Positions 1 through 8,900 of a stretch of 64,000 nucleotides of DNA are shown here, piece after piece. Both the position numbers and the translations under genes were made by a program. The DNA is from Arthrobacter sp. UNC362MFTsu5.1 (GTDB lineage Bacteria; Actinomycetota; Actinomycetes; Actinomycetales; Micrococcaceae): assembly GCF_000685965.1 (NCBI RefSeq), contig NZ_JMLE01000014.1, forward strand, positions 62,001 to 126,000. The letters run 5' to 3'. Within the stretch, counting starts at the first letter, position 1, and each line of letters opens with the position of its first letter. The notes beneath the pieces are model-generated. The model was given only the letters and a program-made list of their open reading frames with translations. It ran no database searches and was not told the origin of the DNA.

Positions 1-153
1 CTGCTGGCGGCGCCCGCTGTCCCTGAAGTCCTGCTGCGGGACAGGATCGTGGAGACGGTCATCGGCGCCGCCGTCGGAATCGCCGTTGTGAGTGCCCCCG
101 CCGTTTGGCGGCGGATGCGGGCGTGGGACCACGCCCGGCGCATAGCCGTGTAG
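1..153 (+). CDS. C-terminal end of an FUSC-like membrane protein (partial)
   Basis: Reading frame 1 is open from the first base and stops at TAG 151-153, giving the last 50 residues of a protein that begins outside the window. The tail contains LRDRIVETVIGAAVGIAVV, a stretch of the type seen in the last membrane segments of FUSC/aromatic-acid-exporter-like proteins, followed by a basic cytoplasmic tail (WRRMRAWDHARRI). Family assignment rests on this short match only. If right, it would be an inner-membrane permease; its position next to an aromatic-acid module is consistent but not proof. Confidence 0.5.
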   Translation: MLAAPAVPEVLLRDRIVETVIGAAVGIAVVSAPAVWRRMRAWDHARRIAV

Positions 154-196
154 GAAGGCCCGCCGCTGGGACCGCCTCGGTTGGAGCGCCCGGCCG

Positions 197-1474
197 CTAG
201 GAAGGCCCGACGGCGGTCCGCTTGCCTGCCGCTGCGGTGACCGCCTGCGGCACCAGGACGAGGGCCGCCACCGCGAGGACGGCCGCGCCGGCGAAGACGT
301 AGAAGCCCCAGGGGTAGGCGATTCCGGCGGCCACCAGGGTGCCCGTCACGGCCGGGCCGAGGATGGCGCCAAGGCGTCCGACACCAGCGGCGAAGCCCAG
401 TGCAGTGCCGCGCAGCCGGGCCGGGAACAGCTGGCTGACCCAGGCGTACACCAGCACCTGCGAGCTAAAGACGAAGACGCCTGTTACGAACACGGCCGCG
501 TTCAGGAGCAGTTCATTCTGGATCTTGACGCTGAGCGCTGCGAGGAAGACGGCGGAGAGGAAGAACCAGAGAAGCACTATCTTTTTGGTTCCATGCTTGT
601 CGGCGAGAATGCCGGCCACCACCAGGCCAGCCACCGCGCCCACGTTAAGAACGAGCAGCAGGGAGAGTCCGGCGTTGAGCGTGTAACCGGCGGAGGACAT
701 GAGTTGCGGCAGCCAGGTGTTCAGCCCGTACACCAGCAGCAGGCCCATGAAGGAGGCGACGGCGACGCCTGCCGCGACGAGCGGGTACGGTTTCCGGCCG
801 AGGTCCCGGAAGCTGGCGCGTCCTTCGACGGCGGGCTCAGCGGCCTTGGTGGCATGGGTGCCGGACGCCGGAGAGAGCGCAGGGAGGGATACAACGGCCG
901 GCAGCGTCTCGGGAAGCCTGAACCAGAGGAACGGAACCAGCACGAAGCCGGCCACACCGCCAACCACGAACATGATGCGCCAGTCCGGGATGACCATCAG
1001 TGCCAGGAAGGCGGTGGCCACGGCCCCGGCGTGGTAGCCGGTCATGGTCCGTGTGGTGGACTTGCCGGCGGATCCTGCGGGGGCATAGTCGTTCATGTAA
1101 GCCAGGGCGGCCGGGAGGCAGGCGCCCAGCCCCAGGCCTGCCAGCAGCCTGAAGATGCTGAAGACGGCAACGTTAGGAGCAAAGACCACGGCAATCGTGA
1201 AGATGGAGAACCACGTCACGCAGGCAACCAGCAGGTTCCGTCGGCCGAAGCGGTCGGAGAGCGGCGCAATGAACAGCGCTCCCAGCCCCACGCCCACCAG
1301 TGAGATCGTTGCGGCGAACGTGGCGCCGACGGCATCGAAGCCGAGATCGTGGGTCTTGATGAGGGTCGGGATGACGGTGCCGAGCACCACCAGGTCAAAG
1401 CCGTCCAGGACCATGGCCAGCCAGCACAGCCAGACAGGCCAGCGTGATTTGTTTTCCAACGACGTCGTTGACAT
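197..1474 (-). CDS. MFS transporter, aromatic acid:H+ symporter (AAHS) family
   Basis: The protein has 425 residues and about 12 membrane segments. Near the N-terminus it carries the AAHS hallmark LDGFDLVVLG in TM1 and the cytoplasmic loop SDRFGRRN between TM2 and TM3. AAHS members (PcaK, BenK) import benzoate, 4-hydroxybenzoate or protocatechuate with protons. The ATG at 1474 was chosen because GAGG lies a few bases before it and the conserved family start follows; the frame stays open upstream but encodes nothing recognisable. It is divergent from an IclR regulator, with pobA just beyond, so 4-hydroxybenzoate is the likely substrate (inference). Confidence 0.9.
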   Translation of the reverse strand: MSTTSLENKSRWPVWLCWLAMVLDGFDLVVLGTVIPTLIKTHDLGFDAVGATFAATISLVGVGLGALFIAPLSDRFGRRNLLVACVTWFSIFTIAVVFAPNVAVFSIFRLLAGLGLGACLPAALAYMNDYAPAGSAGKSTTRTMTGYHAGAVATAFLALMVIPDWRIMFVVGGVAGFVLVPFLWFRLPETLPAVVSLPALSPASGTHATKAAEPAVEGRASFRDLGRKPYPLVAAGVAVASFMGLLLVYGLNTWLPQLMSSAGYTLNAGLSLLLVLNVGAVAGLVVAGILADKHGTKKIVLLWFFLSAVFLAALSVKIQNELLLNAAVFVTGVFVFSSQVLVYAWVSQLFPARLRGTALGFAAGVGRLGAILGPAVTGTLVAAGIAYPWGFYVFAGAAVLAVAALVLVPQAVTAAAGKRTAVGPS

Positions 1475-1587
1475 AGCTACCTCAGAGTTGATTTCTTGCC
1501 GGTTGGTTTCTCCGTGGCTCCGGCCGGGACCGAACGTTCCCTCTCCTGAGATTTGTACCACTGGCCCCTGTTGTGTGGGACACTTCA

Positions 1588-1602
1588 AACCATTCAATGG
1601 AA
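1588..1602. promoter_or_regulatory. Candidate IclR operator, site 1
   Basis: AACCATTCAATGGAA has a perfect CCATT-C-AATGG core and matches the palindrome at 2411-2425 in front of pobA. It overlaps the ribosome binding site of the IclR gene (GTG at 1611), which suggests autorepression and possibly control of the divergent transporter. Confidence 0.55.
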
Positions 1603-1610
1603 GGAGAAAT

Positions 1611-2378
1611 GTGGCCAACTCGGGCTCCGGGGACTCAGTGGTGGACCGCGTGGTCCGCGTCATCGCCGCCTTTCCGGAAGGCGTCAACGTCCTGCCGCTT
1701 TCCGAACTCGCGGCCCGGGCCGGGCTTCCGCTCACCACAGCCCACCGGCTGGTCCGGCAGCTGGCGGGACACGGGCTCTTGGATGTCGGATCCGGCGGCT
1801 CGGTGCAGCTCGGGCTGCGGCTGTGGGAGCTGGTGAACCGCAATTCGCCCACACTCGAACTGCGCCGGGCTGCCATGCCGTTCATGGAGGACATCCAGCA
1901 GGTACTCAACCAGAACGTGAACCTCGCCGTGCTGGACGGCTGGGAGGCCCTCTTCGTCGAGCGCTTGTCGCGGCGCGGCTCCGTGGCCAACCGGGCGCAG
2001 GTAGCCGGTCGGATGCCGGTGCATGTGTCCTCCGCCGGGCTGGTCCTGATGGCCAACCAGCCCCACGCGGTCCAGGCGGAATACCTGGCAGGCTTTACGG
2101 ATCCTGCCGGCAGGCTGACGGTGGAAGAGCTCCGCATCCAGCTGGGGGAGGCCGCGCACCAGGGCTACGCCCAGCTCGCCGGCGTGGTGGATCCGGACAC
2201 CTGGGGCATTGCCGTCCCGGTGATGAACCGCAAGAAGCGGACGGTGGCGGCCATCGGCGTCGTGGTTCCACTGCGCGAGATGCGCCTACAGGCGCTGGTG
2301 CCGGCGCTGCAGACAGCAGCCCGGGGAATCGGGCGACGCCTCGGTGAATCGCAAAGCCTGCCGGAGGGGCGGGACTAA
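1611..2378 (+). CDS. IclR-family transcriptional regulator (likely of 4-hydroxybenzoate uptake and hydroxylation)
   Basis: The protein has 255 residues, typical of IclR. An N-terminal winged HTH (LPLSELAARAGLPLTTAHRLVRQL, split here as LPLSELAARAG and LPLTTAHRLVRQL) is followed by the C-terminal effector domain (LFVERLSRRGSVAN; WGIAVPVMNRKKRTVAAIGV). GTG 1611 is chosen because AAGGAG lies just before it (1601-1606). It sits between the divergent AAHS transporter and pobA, the usual arrangement for PobR/PcaR-like regulators of actinobacteria. Two similar palindromes, over its own RBS and in front of pobA, are likely binding sites. The effector is inferred, not visible. Confidence 0.9.
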   Translation: MANSGSGDSVVDRVVRVIAAFPEGVNVLPLSELAARAGLPLTTAHRLVRQLAGHGLLDVGSGGSVQLGLRLWELVNRNSPTLELRRAAMPFMEDIQQVLNQNVNLAVLDGWEALFVERLSRRGSVANRAQVAGRMPVHVSSAGLVLMANQPHAVQAEYLAGFTDPAGRLTVEELRIQLGEAAHQGYAQLAGVVDPDTWGIAVPVMNRKKRTVAAIGVVVPLREMRLQALVPALQTAARGIGRRLGESQSLPEGRD

Positions 2379-2410
2379 GGTCCGGGACTAGGAGAGGCTC
2401 GCCGGGCGAA

Positions 2411-2425
2411 TTCCATTCAACGGAA
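2411..2425. promoter_or_regulatory. Candidate IclR operator, site 2 (pobA promoter)
   Basis: TTCCATTCAACGGAA is a 7-1-7 palindrome with one mismatch pair and shares ATTCAA and GGAA with the site at 1588-1602. It lies about 105 bp before the pobA ATG, in the only sizeable gap between the regulator and pobA. Confidence 0.55.
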
Positions 2426-2529
2426 TCCTTGTAACGCGGATCACTCCTGCGGGAGCACACTGTAGCCAGACGATCCAACAGGCCCCGGACACCTCCCCGC
2501 CGGGCCCCGCAACGAAGCGAGGAAACACC

Positions 2530-3717
2530 ATGGCAGCCCGAAAAATCATCACCACCCAAGTGGCCATCCTGGGTGCCGGTCCGGCAGGACTGATGCTCTC
2601 CCACCTGCTCGCCAAGTCCGGCATCGAATCCACCGTCATCGAAATCCGCAGCCGGAAGGAAATCCAGGAGACGGTCCGCGCCGGCATCCTGGAACACGGC
2701 ACCGTGAACATGCTGGTGGACAGCGGGGTCTCGGACCGGGTGCTGCGGGACGGCGACCGGCACGACGGGATCGAGCTGCGCTTCAACGGCGAAAGCCACC
2801 GGATCGACTTCAAGGACCTGGTGGGGGAGTCGGTGTGGCTGTACCCGCAGACCGACGTGTTCATGGACCTGGCCGCACGCCGTGAGGCCGACGGCGGCGA
2901 CGTCCGCTACAGCGTCACCGACACCACCATCCACGACATCGAGGGGTCGCCGAAGGTCTGGTTCACGGACTCCGACGGCGTGGAATACGAGCTGCAGGCC
3001 GACTTCATCACCGGTGCGGACGGTTCCCGCAGCCACTGCCGCTTCCAGATCCCCGAGGCAGACCGCAAGTGGTACTTCCACGAATACCCCTTCGCCTGGT
3101 TCGGCATCCTGGCTGAGGCGCCCCGCAGCTCCGATGAGCTCATCTACGCCAACTCGGACAACGGCTTCGCCCTGATCAGCCAGCGGACCGAGACCGTCCA
3201 GCGCATGTACTTCCAGTGCGATCCCAACGAAGACGTGAACAACTGGAGCGAGGACCGCATCTGGGACGCCTTCCGCAGCCGGGTCAACGGCAACGGATTC
3301 GAGCTCAAGGAGGGCCCGGTCATCGACAAGATGGTGCTGAAGTTCCGCAGCTTCGTCCACGCCCCCATGCGCCACGGCAAACTGTTCCTGGCCGGCGATG
3401 CCGCCCACACCGTGCCGCCCACCGGTGCCAAGGGCCTGAACCTTGCCATCCACGACGTCAAGGTCCTGTTCGAAGGGCTGGAAAGCTTCTACAAGGGAGG
3501 TTCCACGGCACTGCTGGACGCCTACAGCGACCGCGCCCTGGAGCGCGTCTGGAAGGCCCAGCAGTTCTCCTACTGGATGACCTCCATGCTCCACACGCCG
3601 GTGGATGCCGATGACTTTTCCCGCGCACGCCAGTTGGGCGAACTCAACTCGGTGGTCTCTTCCCGCCATGGCAGGGCCTACCTGGCCGAGGCCTACACCG
3701 GCTGGCCGTCCGCCTGA
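2530..3717 (+). CDS. pobA: 4-hydroxybenzoate 3-monooxygenase
   Basis: A 395-residue flavoprotein, the same size as Pseudomonas PobA (394). It hydroxylates 4-hydroxybenzoate to protocatechuate with NAD(P)H and O2. Visible features: FAD Rossmann motif GAGPAG at residues 15-20; GADGSRSHCR in the middle; GDAAHTVPPTGAKGLNLA from residue 289, which binds FAD and contains the active-site proline; and the C-terminal RHGRAYLAE whose Tyr384 corresponds to the proton-relay tyrosine of the family. The ATG has GAGG upstream. The 3,4-ring-cleavage (pca) genes are not in this window, so protocatechuate must be processed elsewhere. Confidence 0.97.
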   Translation: MAARKIITTQVAILGAGPAGLMLSHLLAKSGIESTVIEIRSRKEIQETVRAGILEHGTVNMLVDSGVSDRVLRDGDRHDGIELRFNGESHRIDFKDLVGESVWLYPQTDVFMDLAARREADGGDVRYSVTDTTIHDIEGSPKVWFTDSDGVEYELQADFITGADGSRSHCRFQIPEADRKWYFHEYPFAWFGILAEAPRSSDELIYANSDNGFALISQRTETVQRMYFQCDPNEDVNNWSEDRIWDAFRSRVNGNGFELKEGPVIDKMVLKFRSFVHAPMRHGKLFLAGDAAHTVPPTGAKGLNLAIHDVKVLFEGLESFYKGGSTALLDAYSDRALERVWKAQQFSYWMTSMLHTPVDADDFSRARQLGELNSVVSSRHGRAYLAEAYTGWPSA

Positions 3718-3749
3718 CACGTACGGCGTAGACCCTGACGCCTTCGCCG

Positions 3750-3755
3750 TAGACT
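3750..3755 (+). promoter_or_regulatory. -10 box of a probable leaderless promoter
   Basis: TAGACT ends exactly 6 nt before the ATG at 3762, placing the expected transcription start on the start codon. Confidence 0.5.
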
Positions 3756-3761
3756 CGGTGA

Positions 3762-4787
3762 ATGGACGCCATCACCATCGTCGGCGGGGGCATTGCCGGG
3801 CTGGCACTAGCCGCGACGCTTGACCCGGACCGCTTCGACGTCACCGTGCACGAGCAGCGGAACGTCCTCCCGGCAGTGGAAACGTCCCTGGCTATGTGGC
3901 CCGAGGCCCAGCGGGCCCTCGAAGCCGTCGGGATCCTGCCGGAAATCCGGGCGGCAGGGTCCGCCTTTGAAGCCATGGCGCTGCGGAATGCCACCGGGAA
4001 AGCGTGGCTTCGGGCCGGGGCACCAGACGTCATCGGCATCTCACGGGCGGACCTGCTCCGGCAGCTGGACGCCGCCGTGCCGGATTCGGTAACCCGTGTG
4101 TTTGGGGCGGTGACCTCGCTGCCCGCTGGCGGCCTGCTGGTCGGGGCCGACGGCGTGCACAGCGTGGTCCGCGGGGCCTACTGGGGTCCGCGGTCCCGGG
4201 AACGGCTCAGCCCCTACCTCGCGCTGCGCGGCGTCATCAACGAACCTGTTCCTGCGGACAGCGGCGGCGAATACTGGGGCCGCGGCGAATTGTTCGGCAT
4301 CGCGCCGGCTTCCCGGCAGCGGACCTACTGGTACGCCTCCTACCGGTCAGACCTCGGACCTGGCGGCATCGACGTCGAAGCGGCGCTGGACCTCACCCGC
4401 CGTCGGTTTTCCGGAAAAGCGGCCGGAATCGTCCGTGTCCTGGCGGGGGCAACACCGGAGGGGACCCTCGCCCAGCGCATTTGGACCGTGCCTGCCCTGC
4501 GCAGCTACGTGCGGGCGGGCTCCGTGCTGGTGGGAGATGCCGCCCACGGCATGACGCCCAATCTTGGGCGCGGAGCCTGCGAAGCCCTGGTTGACTCCGT
4601 CACGCTTGCGGACCTGCTCAATTCCCGGCCGCTCCCGGAGGCGCTCAAGGCGTACGACAAACGGCGCGTGTTGCGCAGCCAGGCCCTGCGGGTGGCATCG
4701 TCGGCAATGACCAGGCTCGTGCTCGCAGAATCCGCCCAGCCGATCAGGGACAGGATTCTCAGCGTGGCCGGGCGGCTCAGCCGCTAA
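3762..4787 (+). CDS. FAD-dependent monooxygenase (PHBH-like fold)
   Basis: A 341-residue group A flavoprotein monooxygenase-like protein. It has the N-terminal FAD motif GGGIAG (residues 8-13), LLVGADGVHSVVR in the middle and VLVGDAAHGMTPNLGRGAC near residue 255, the three FAD-binding signatures of the family. It is shorter than many relatives and shows no extra C-terminal domain. The start is supported by a -10 box 6 nt upstream and the absence of an RBS. It follows pobA by 44 bp but seems to have its own promoter. Substrate unknown; similar proteins act on salicylate-like or other aromatic compounds. Confidence 0.87.
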   Translation: MDAITIVGGGIAGLALAATLDPDRFDVTVHEQRNVLPAVETSLAMWPEAQRALEAVGILPEIRAAGSAFEAMALRNATGKAWLRAGAPDVIGISRADLLRQLDAAVPDSVTRVFGAVTSLPAGGLLVGADGVHSVVRGAYWGPRSRERLSPYLALRGVINEPVPADSGGEYWGRGELFGIAPASRQRTYWYASYRSDLGPGGIDVEAALDLTRRRFSGKAAGIVRVLAGATPEGTLAQRIWTVPALRSYVRAGSVLVGDAAHGMTPNLGRGACEALVDSVTLADLLNSRPLPEALKAYDKRRVLRSQALRVASSAMTRLVLAESAQPIRDRILSVAGRLSR

Positions 4788-4818
4788 GCCCGCTCGCCGT
4801 CGACACCCTGGCGCAGGG

Positions 4819-5253
4819 TCAGTCCTGCTCCAGGGTCTCCGTCAGGTGGTGCGTGGGGATGCGGTCGCGGTCGTAGGTGATCTCGGTGTACCCGTGCGGT
4901 TCGGGCTTGCCGTGCTGGTTGAGGTTCACGAACACGATTTCCTCGATGGTGAGGATGCTCTGCCGGGTGATCATGTTCCGCACCTCGGCGCGCATGGTCA
5001 GCGATGTCCGGCCGAACCGGGTGGCAGTCAGCCCCATCTCGATGAGGTCGCCCTGGACCGCCGAGCTGACGAAGTTGATTTCGGAAATGTACTTGGTGAC
5101 GGCACGGCCGTTGCCGAGCTGCAGGATGGCGTAAATCGCCGCTTCCTCATCGATCCACTTCAGCAGGCTCCCGCCGAACAGCGTGCCGTTGGCGTTGAGG
5201 TCTTCAGGACGCACCCATTTGCGCGTGCGGAAAGTGATGTCTGCCGATTCCAT
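4819..5253 (-). CDS. Acyl-CoA thioesterase, hotdog fold
   Basis: 144 residues, one hotdog domain. The signature NANGTLFGGSLLKWIDEEAA (helix with Gly-Gly and the Asp-Glu pair) and FVNLNQHGKP fit the YciA/acyl-CoA thioester hydrolase family, which releases free acid and CoA. The start codon is directly preceded by a leaderless-type -10 element (5260-5265). It converges with the monooxygenase, and a small GC hairpin (ACCCTG-GCG-CAGGGT, 4805-4819) lies at the junction and overlaps the stop codon. Confidence 0.9.
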   Translation of the reverse strand: MESADITFRTRKWVRPEDLNANGTLFGGSLLKWIDEEAAIYAILQLGNGRAVTKYISEINFVSSAVQGDLIEMGLTATRFGRTSLTMRAEVRNMITRQSILTIEEIVFVNLNQHGKPEPHGYTEITYDRDRIPTHHLTETLEQD

Positions 5254-5259
5254 AATGCG

Positions 5260-5265
5260 AGATTA
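5260..5265 (-). promoter_or_regulatory. -10 box of a probable leaderless promoter
   Basis: On the minus strand TAATCT is followed by 6 nt (CGCATT) and then the thioesterase ATG at 5253. Confidence 0.55.
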
Positions 5266-5363
5266 GCCGACGGCGGGCCGCCTGCCGCAGTGTGACGGTC
5301 CGCCAGACGCGGTCCGCCACGTGCGGTCCGCCAGGGGACGACGGCGGCCGGCTCCTGCCGCCG

Positions 5364-5867
5364 TCAGGCCATGGCCGTGTGGGCGGCGCTGTGCGAATCG
5401 ATCGTCTTCGCGTAGCAGTAGGAGTGTTCCACCCCGATGTACGGCCCGAAGTTGGGCACTTCGTCAAAGCCGCAGCTCTGGTAAAAGTTCCGGCCGTCCG
5501 TCTGGGCGGAGCCGGCTTCGGCGGCGATCGAGGTGACGCCCATGCCGTGGGCGTGAGCTTCCAGTGCGGCGAGGATGGAGCTTGCCACACCCGAACCGCG
5601 CGTGTAGGGCAGGACGTACAGCCGCTTGATCTCCGCCGTCGTGGAGTCCAGCATCCTCAAGCCGCCGCAGCCCACCGGCTGCCCGGAGCTCTTCTCGTAG
5701 GCCACCAGGAATACGGCGGTGTCCACTTCCGACGGCGGCGGGCCGGGTTCGTGGTCCTTCGTGCCGAAGCGGGCGTCCAGTTCCGCCTGCTGTGCCGCAC
5801 GCAGGTCGGCGCCCACGGGGTTGGCCCAAGTGACCTGCCTGATGTTGAGACGGGGGTTGGTCTGCAT
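5364..5867 (-). CDS. GNAT-family N-acetyltransferase
   Basis: 167 residues. The acetyl-CoA-binding motif A is visible as IKRLYVLPYTRGSGVASSIL (R-G-S-G-V-A loop), followed by the motif B-like tail FYQSCGFDEV. These are the core GNAT elements. The substrate cannot be read from the sequence. ATG 5867 has a GAGGCAGAG stretch upstream. It stands between the thioesterase and glutamate dehydrogenase genes, both on the same strand, with gaps of about 110 bp that suggest separate transcription. Confidence 0.87.
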   Translation of the reverse strand: MQTNPRLNIRQVTWANPVGADLRAAQQAELDARFGTKDHEPGPPPSEVDTAVFLVAYEKSSGQPVGCGGLRMLDSTTAEIKRLYVLPYTRGSGVASSILAALEAHAHGMGVTSIAAEAGSAQTDGRNFYQSCGFDEVPNFGPYIGVEHSYCYAKTIDSHSAAHTAMA

Positions 5868-5984
5868 CTCTGCCTCGATTCGCCGAAGGGTTATGCAAAA
5901 TAAGCCTAAGAGGGGGCGGTTTCCGCGGTGTTTCCTGCGGGTAAGCGTCCGGAGAACTGTGGATTCACGGACGTCTGCCGCGAC

Positions 5985-8900
5985 TCAGCGCCGGACCAGC
6001 GTCCTCAGCAGCTTGAGCGCCACGGAAATGGAAGCGATATCCACGTTGCCCGGCCGGGTTACCTCGGCGAAGGTGTCCTTGATCCGTCCCAGCTGCTCCT
6101 GGTGCCCGCGTTCCCAGGCCACGATGCGCTCGACGGAGTCGGAACCGCCGGCGTCGGGAACCTGCGTTGTCTCCATCACCGAAACTGTCATGTCCGCCAC
6201 CGCCGAATACACGTCATCGCGCAGGGCCGCCCGTGCCAGTGCCTCCCATTTGCTCTGCCGCGGCAGGTCGGTGATCCTGAGGAGCAGGTTGGCGGCGCCG
6301 ATCCGCTGGAACACCGCGTAGTAGACGTCGGCGATGGTTTCGATCGGTTCGTGCACCTGTTCGGAAACCAGGGAAATGTCCAGCAGCCCGAAACTTTCGA
6401 GCAGGTCCGAGGCGCGCAGGCCAAGCTCCCGGGGCATCCCCACGGCATCCCAGTGGGCGAGCCTGCCCTGCACCCTGTCCAGATCGGAGCCGCGGAGGTA
6501 GTCCACGGTTCGGGTGCGCAGGGCTTCCAGCGTGGGCAGGATCCGTCCCAGTGCCTCGGCGACAGGCTGGTCCCGGTGGTCGTGCGTGACGTACCACCGG
6601 GTGGCGCGGTCCAGGACCCTGCGCATGTGCAGCGTCGCTTCGGCGGCGTGTTCGCTGGGGTATCCGGCAGGGAGCGCGGCCAGCCGGTTGACGATCCACG
6701 GCAGGTCGTAGGCCTCACGTGCCACGACAAAGGCCTTGGCCACGGCTGCGGCCCGTGCCGTGGTTTCCTCGATGGCGCGGAACGCGAACGTGATGCCGCC
6801 GAGGTTGACCATGTCGTTGGCCACCACGGTGCACACGATCTGGCGGTGCAGCGGGTGCGTCTCCAGCTCCGCCTCGAACCGTTCGGACAGCTGGCGCGGA
6901 AAATAGCCTCTGAGGACGCGCCGGAACCACGGATCCTCGGCGAGGTCGCTGGCATTGAGCGCCGCCGCCAGTTCGATCTTGGCGTAGGCGGCCAGCACCG
7001 CCAGTTCCGGCGAGGTCAGGGTCTTCCCTGACCGCAGCCGCTCCTCGAGTTGCTCGTTGTTTGGCAGGCCCTCCAGCCGGCGGTCCAGGTCCGTGGCGTT
7101 CTCGAGCCAGTCCATGGTCCGTTCGAAGCCCGGGCTCCACTCGCGCACCAGGTGCCGGTCGTTGAAGAGCAGTACGTTCTGGTCGGTGTTGTTGGCGAGC
7201 ACGAGGCGGGCCACTTCGTCGGTGAGGGAATGCAGGAAGGCTGCGCGTTCCGGTACTGCCATCTTTCCCGCAGCGATCATCCGGTCCACGAAGATCTTGA
7301 TGTTCACTTCGTGGTCCGAGCAGTCCACCCCGGCCGAGTTGTCGATCGCGTCGGTGTTCAGCAGGACGCCGGAAAGCGCGGCCTCAATCCGCCCGAGCTG
7401 CGTGATTCCCAGGTTCCCGCCCTCGGCGATAACCCTCGCCCGCACCTCCTTGCCGTTGATCCTGATGGGGTCGTTGGCCTTGTCGCCTACCTCCGCGTTG
7501 CCCTCCGCAGAGGCTTTGACATAGGTTCCGATGCCGCCGTTGTACAGCAGGTCCACCGGTGCCCGGAGGATGGCCTGCAGGAGCGCATGGGGCGGCAGTG
7601 AACGGGTGCCCGGGGCAAGGCCGAGTGAGCTCCGGACCTCATCCGTGATGCTGATGGCCTTGACCCGGCGGGAATGTACCCCGCCGCCTTCGCTGATCAG
7701 CGCGGGATCGTAGTCCGCCCAGGAGGAGCGTGGCAGGGCAAAGAGCCGCCGCCGTTCCTCGAGCGATGCCTCGGCATCGGGGTCCGGATCGAGGAAGATG
7801 TGCCGGTGGTCGAAGGCGGCCACCAGGCGGATGTGGCGGGAGAGGAGCATGCCGTTGCCAAAGACGTCGCCGCTCATATCGCCGATGCCGACGACGGTGA
7901 AGTCCTCCGCCTGGCAGTCCACGCCCAGCTCGCGGAAGTGGTGTTTCACCGATTCCCAGGCCCCGCGGGCCGTGATCCCCATCTGCTTGTGGTCGTAGCC
8001 CACGGAGCCGCCGGAGGCGAAGGCATCGCCCAACCAGAAGCCGTATTCCCCGGCCACGGCGTTCGCGGCGTCGGAAAAGGATGCTGTTCCCTTGTCCGCC
8101 GCCACCACAAGGTAGTAATCGTCGACGTCGTGACGCACCACCCGCTCGGGCGGCACCACTGTTTCGCCGTGCGCCGTTGCGACCAGATTGTCGGTGAGGT
8201 CCAGCAGCCCGCGGACGAAGATCCGGTAGCATTCCAGGCCCTCGGTCAGCCAGGCTTCGCGGTCCACGGACGGGTCCGGCAGCTGTTTGGGGTAGAAACC
8301 GCCTTTGGCGCCGGTGGGCACGATCACTGAGTTCTTCACGTTCTGGGCCTTGACCAGGCCCAGGACCTCGGTGCGGAAGTCCTCGCTTCGGTCCGACCAG
8401 CGCAGCCCGCCGCGGGCCAGTGGCCCGAAGCGCAGGTGGACGCCTTCAACCCGGGGCGAATACACCCAGATTTCGTACTTGGGGCGGGGAAACGGTGCGT
8501 TCGCGATGGCGGCGGGGTTCAGCTTGAAGCTCAGATGGGGTTTCCCTTGGAAGTAGTTGGTCCGCAGCGTGGATTCCACCAGGTTCATGAAGGTGCGCAA
8601 CAGCCGGTCGGCGTCCAGGACGGGAATGTCCTCGATCGCCGCCAGCAGGTCTTTCCGGACGGCGTCGGCATCACGGAACCGGCCAGGCACGTCCAGGTCC
8701 GGATCAAACTTTGCCTGAAACAGGGCCAGGAGCCCGTGGGTTGCCCGGACGTTGGCCAGCAGGGTGTCGGCCATGAAGCCGTATGAGTTGGTGGTGCCCA
8801 GTTGCTGGAGGTACTTGGCATAGCTGCGAAGAATGGCCGCCTGACGCCATTCGATGCCTTCGCGGAGGACGAGGCCGTCAAACCGGTCCGATTCCGAGTC

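Noticed and set aside
1475..2137. Extension of the AAHS transporter frame upstream of 1474
   Set aside because: The extension overlaps the IclR gene, has no family similarity, and the ATG at 1474 has a good RBS and the family start.
2095..3720. Large open frame opposite pobA
   Set aside because: Composition is that of a high-GC antisense shadow (Val/Gly/His rich) and pobA is certain.
4805..4819. ACCCTG-GCG-CAGGGT as a terminator
   Set aside because: Stem of only 6 bp and overlaps a stop codon; too weak to call.
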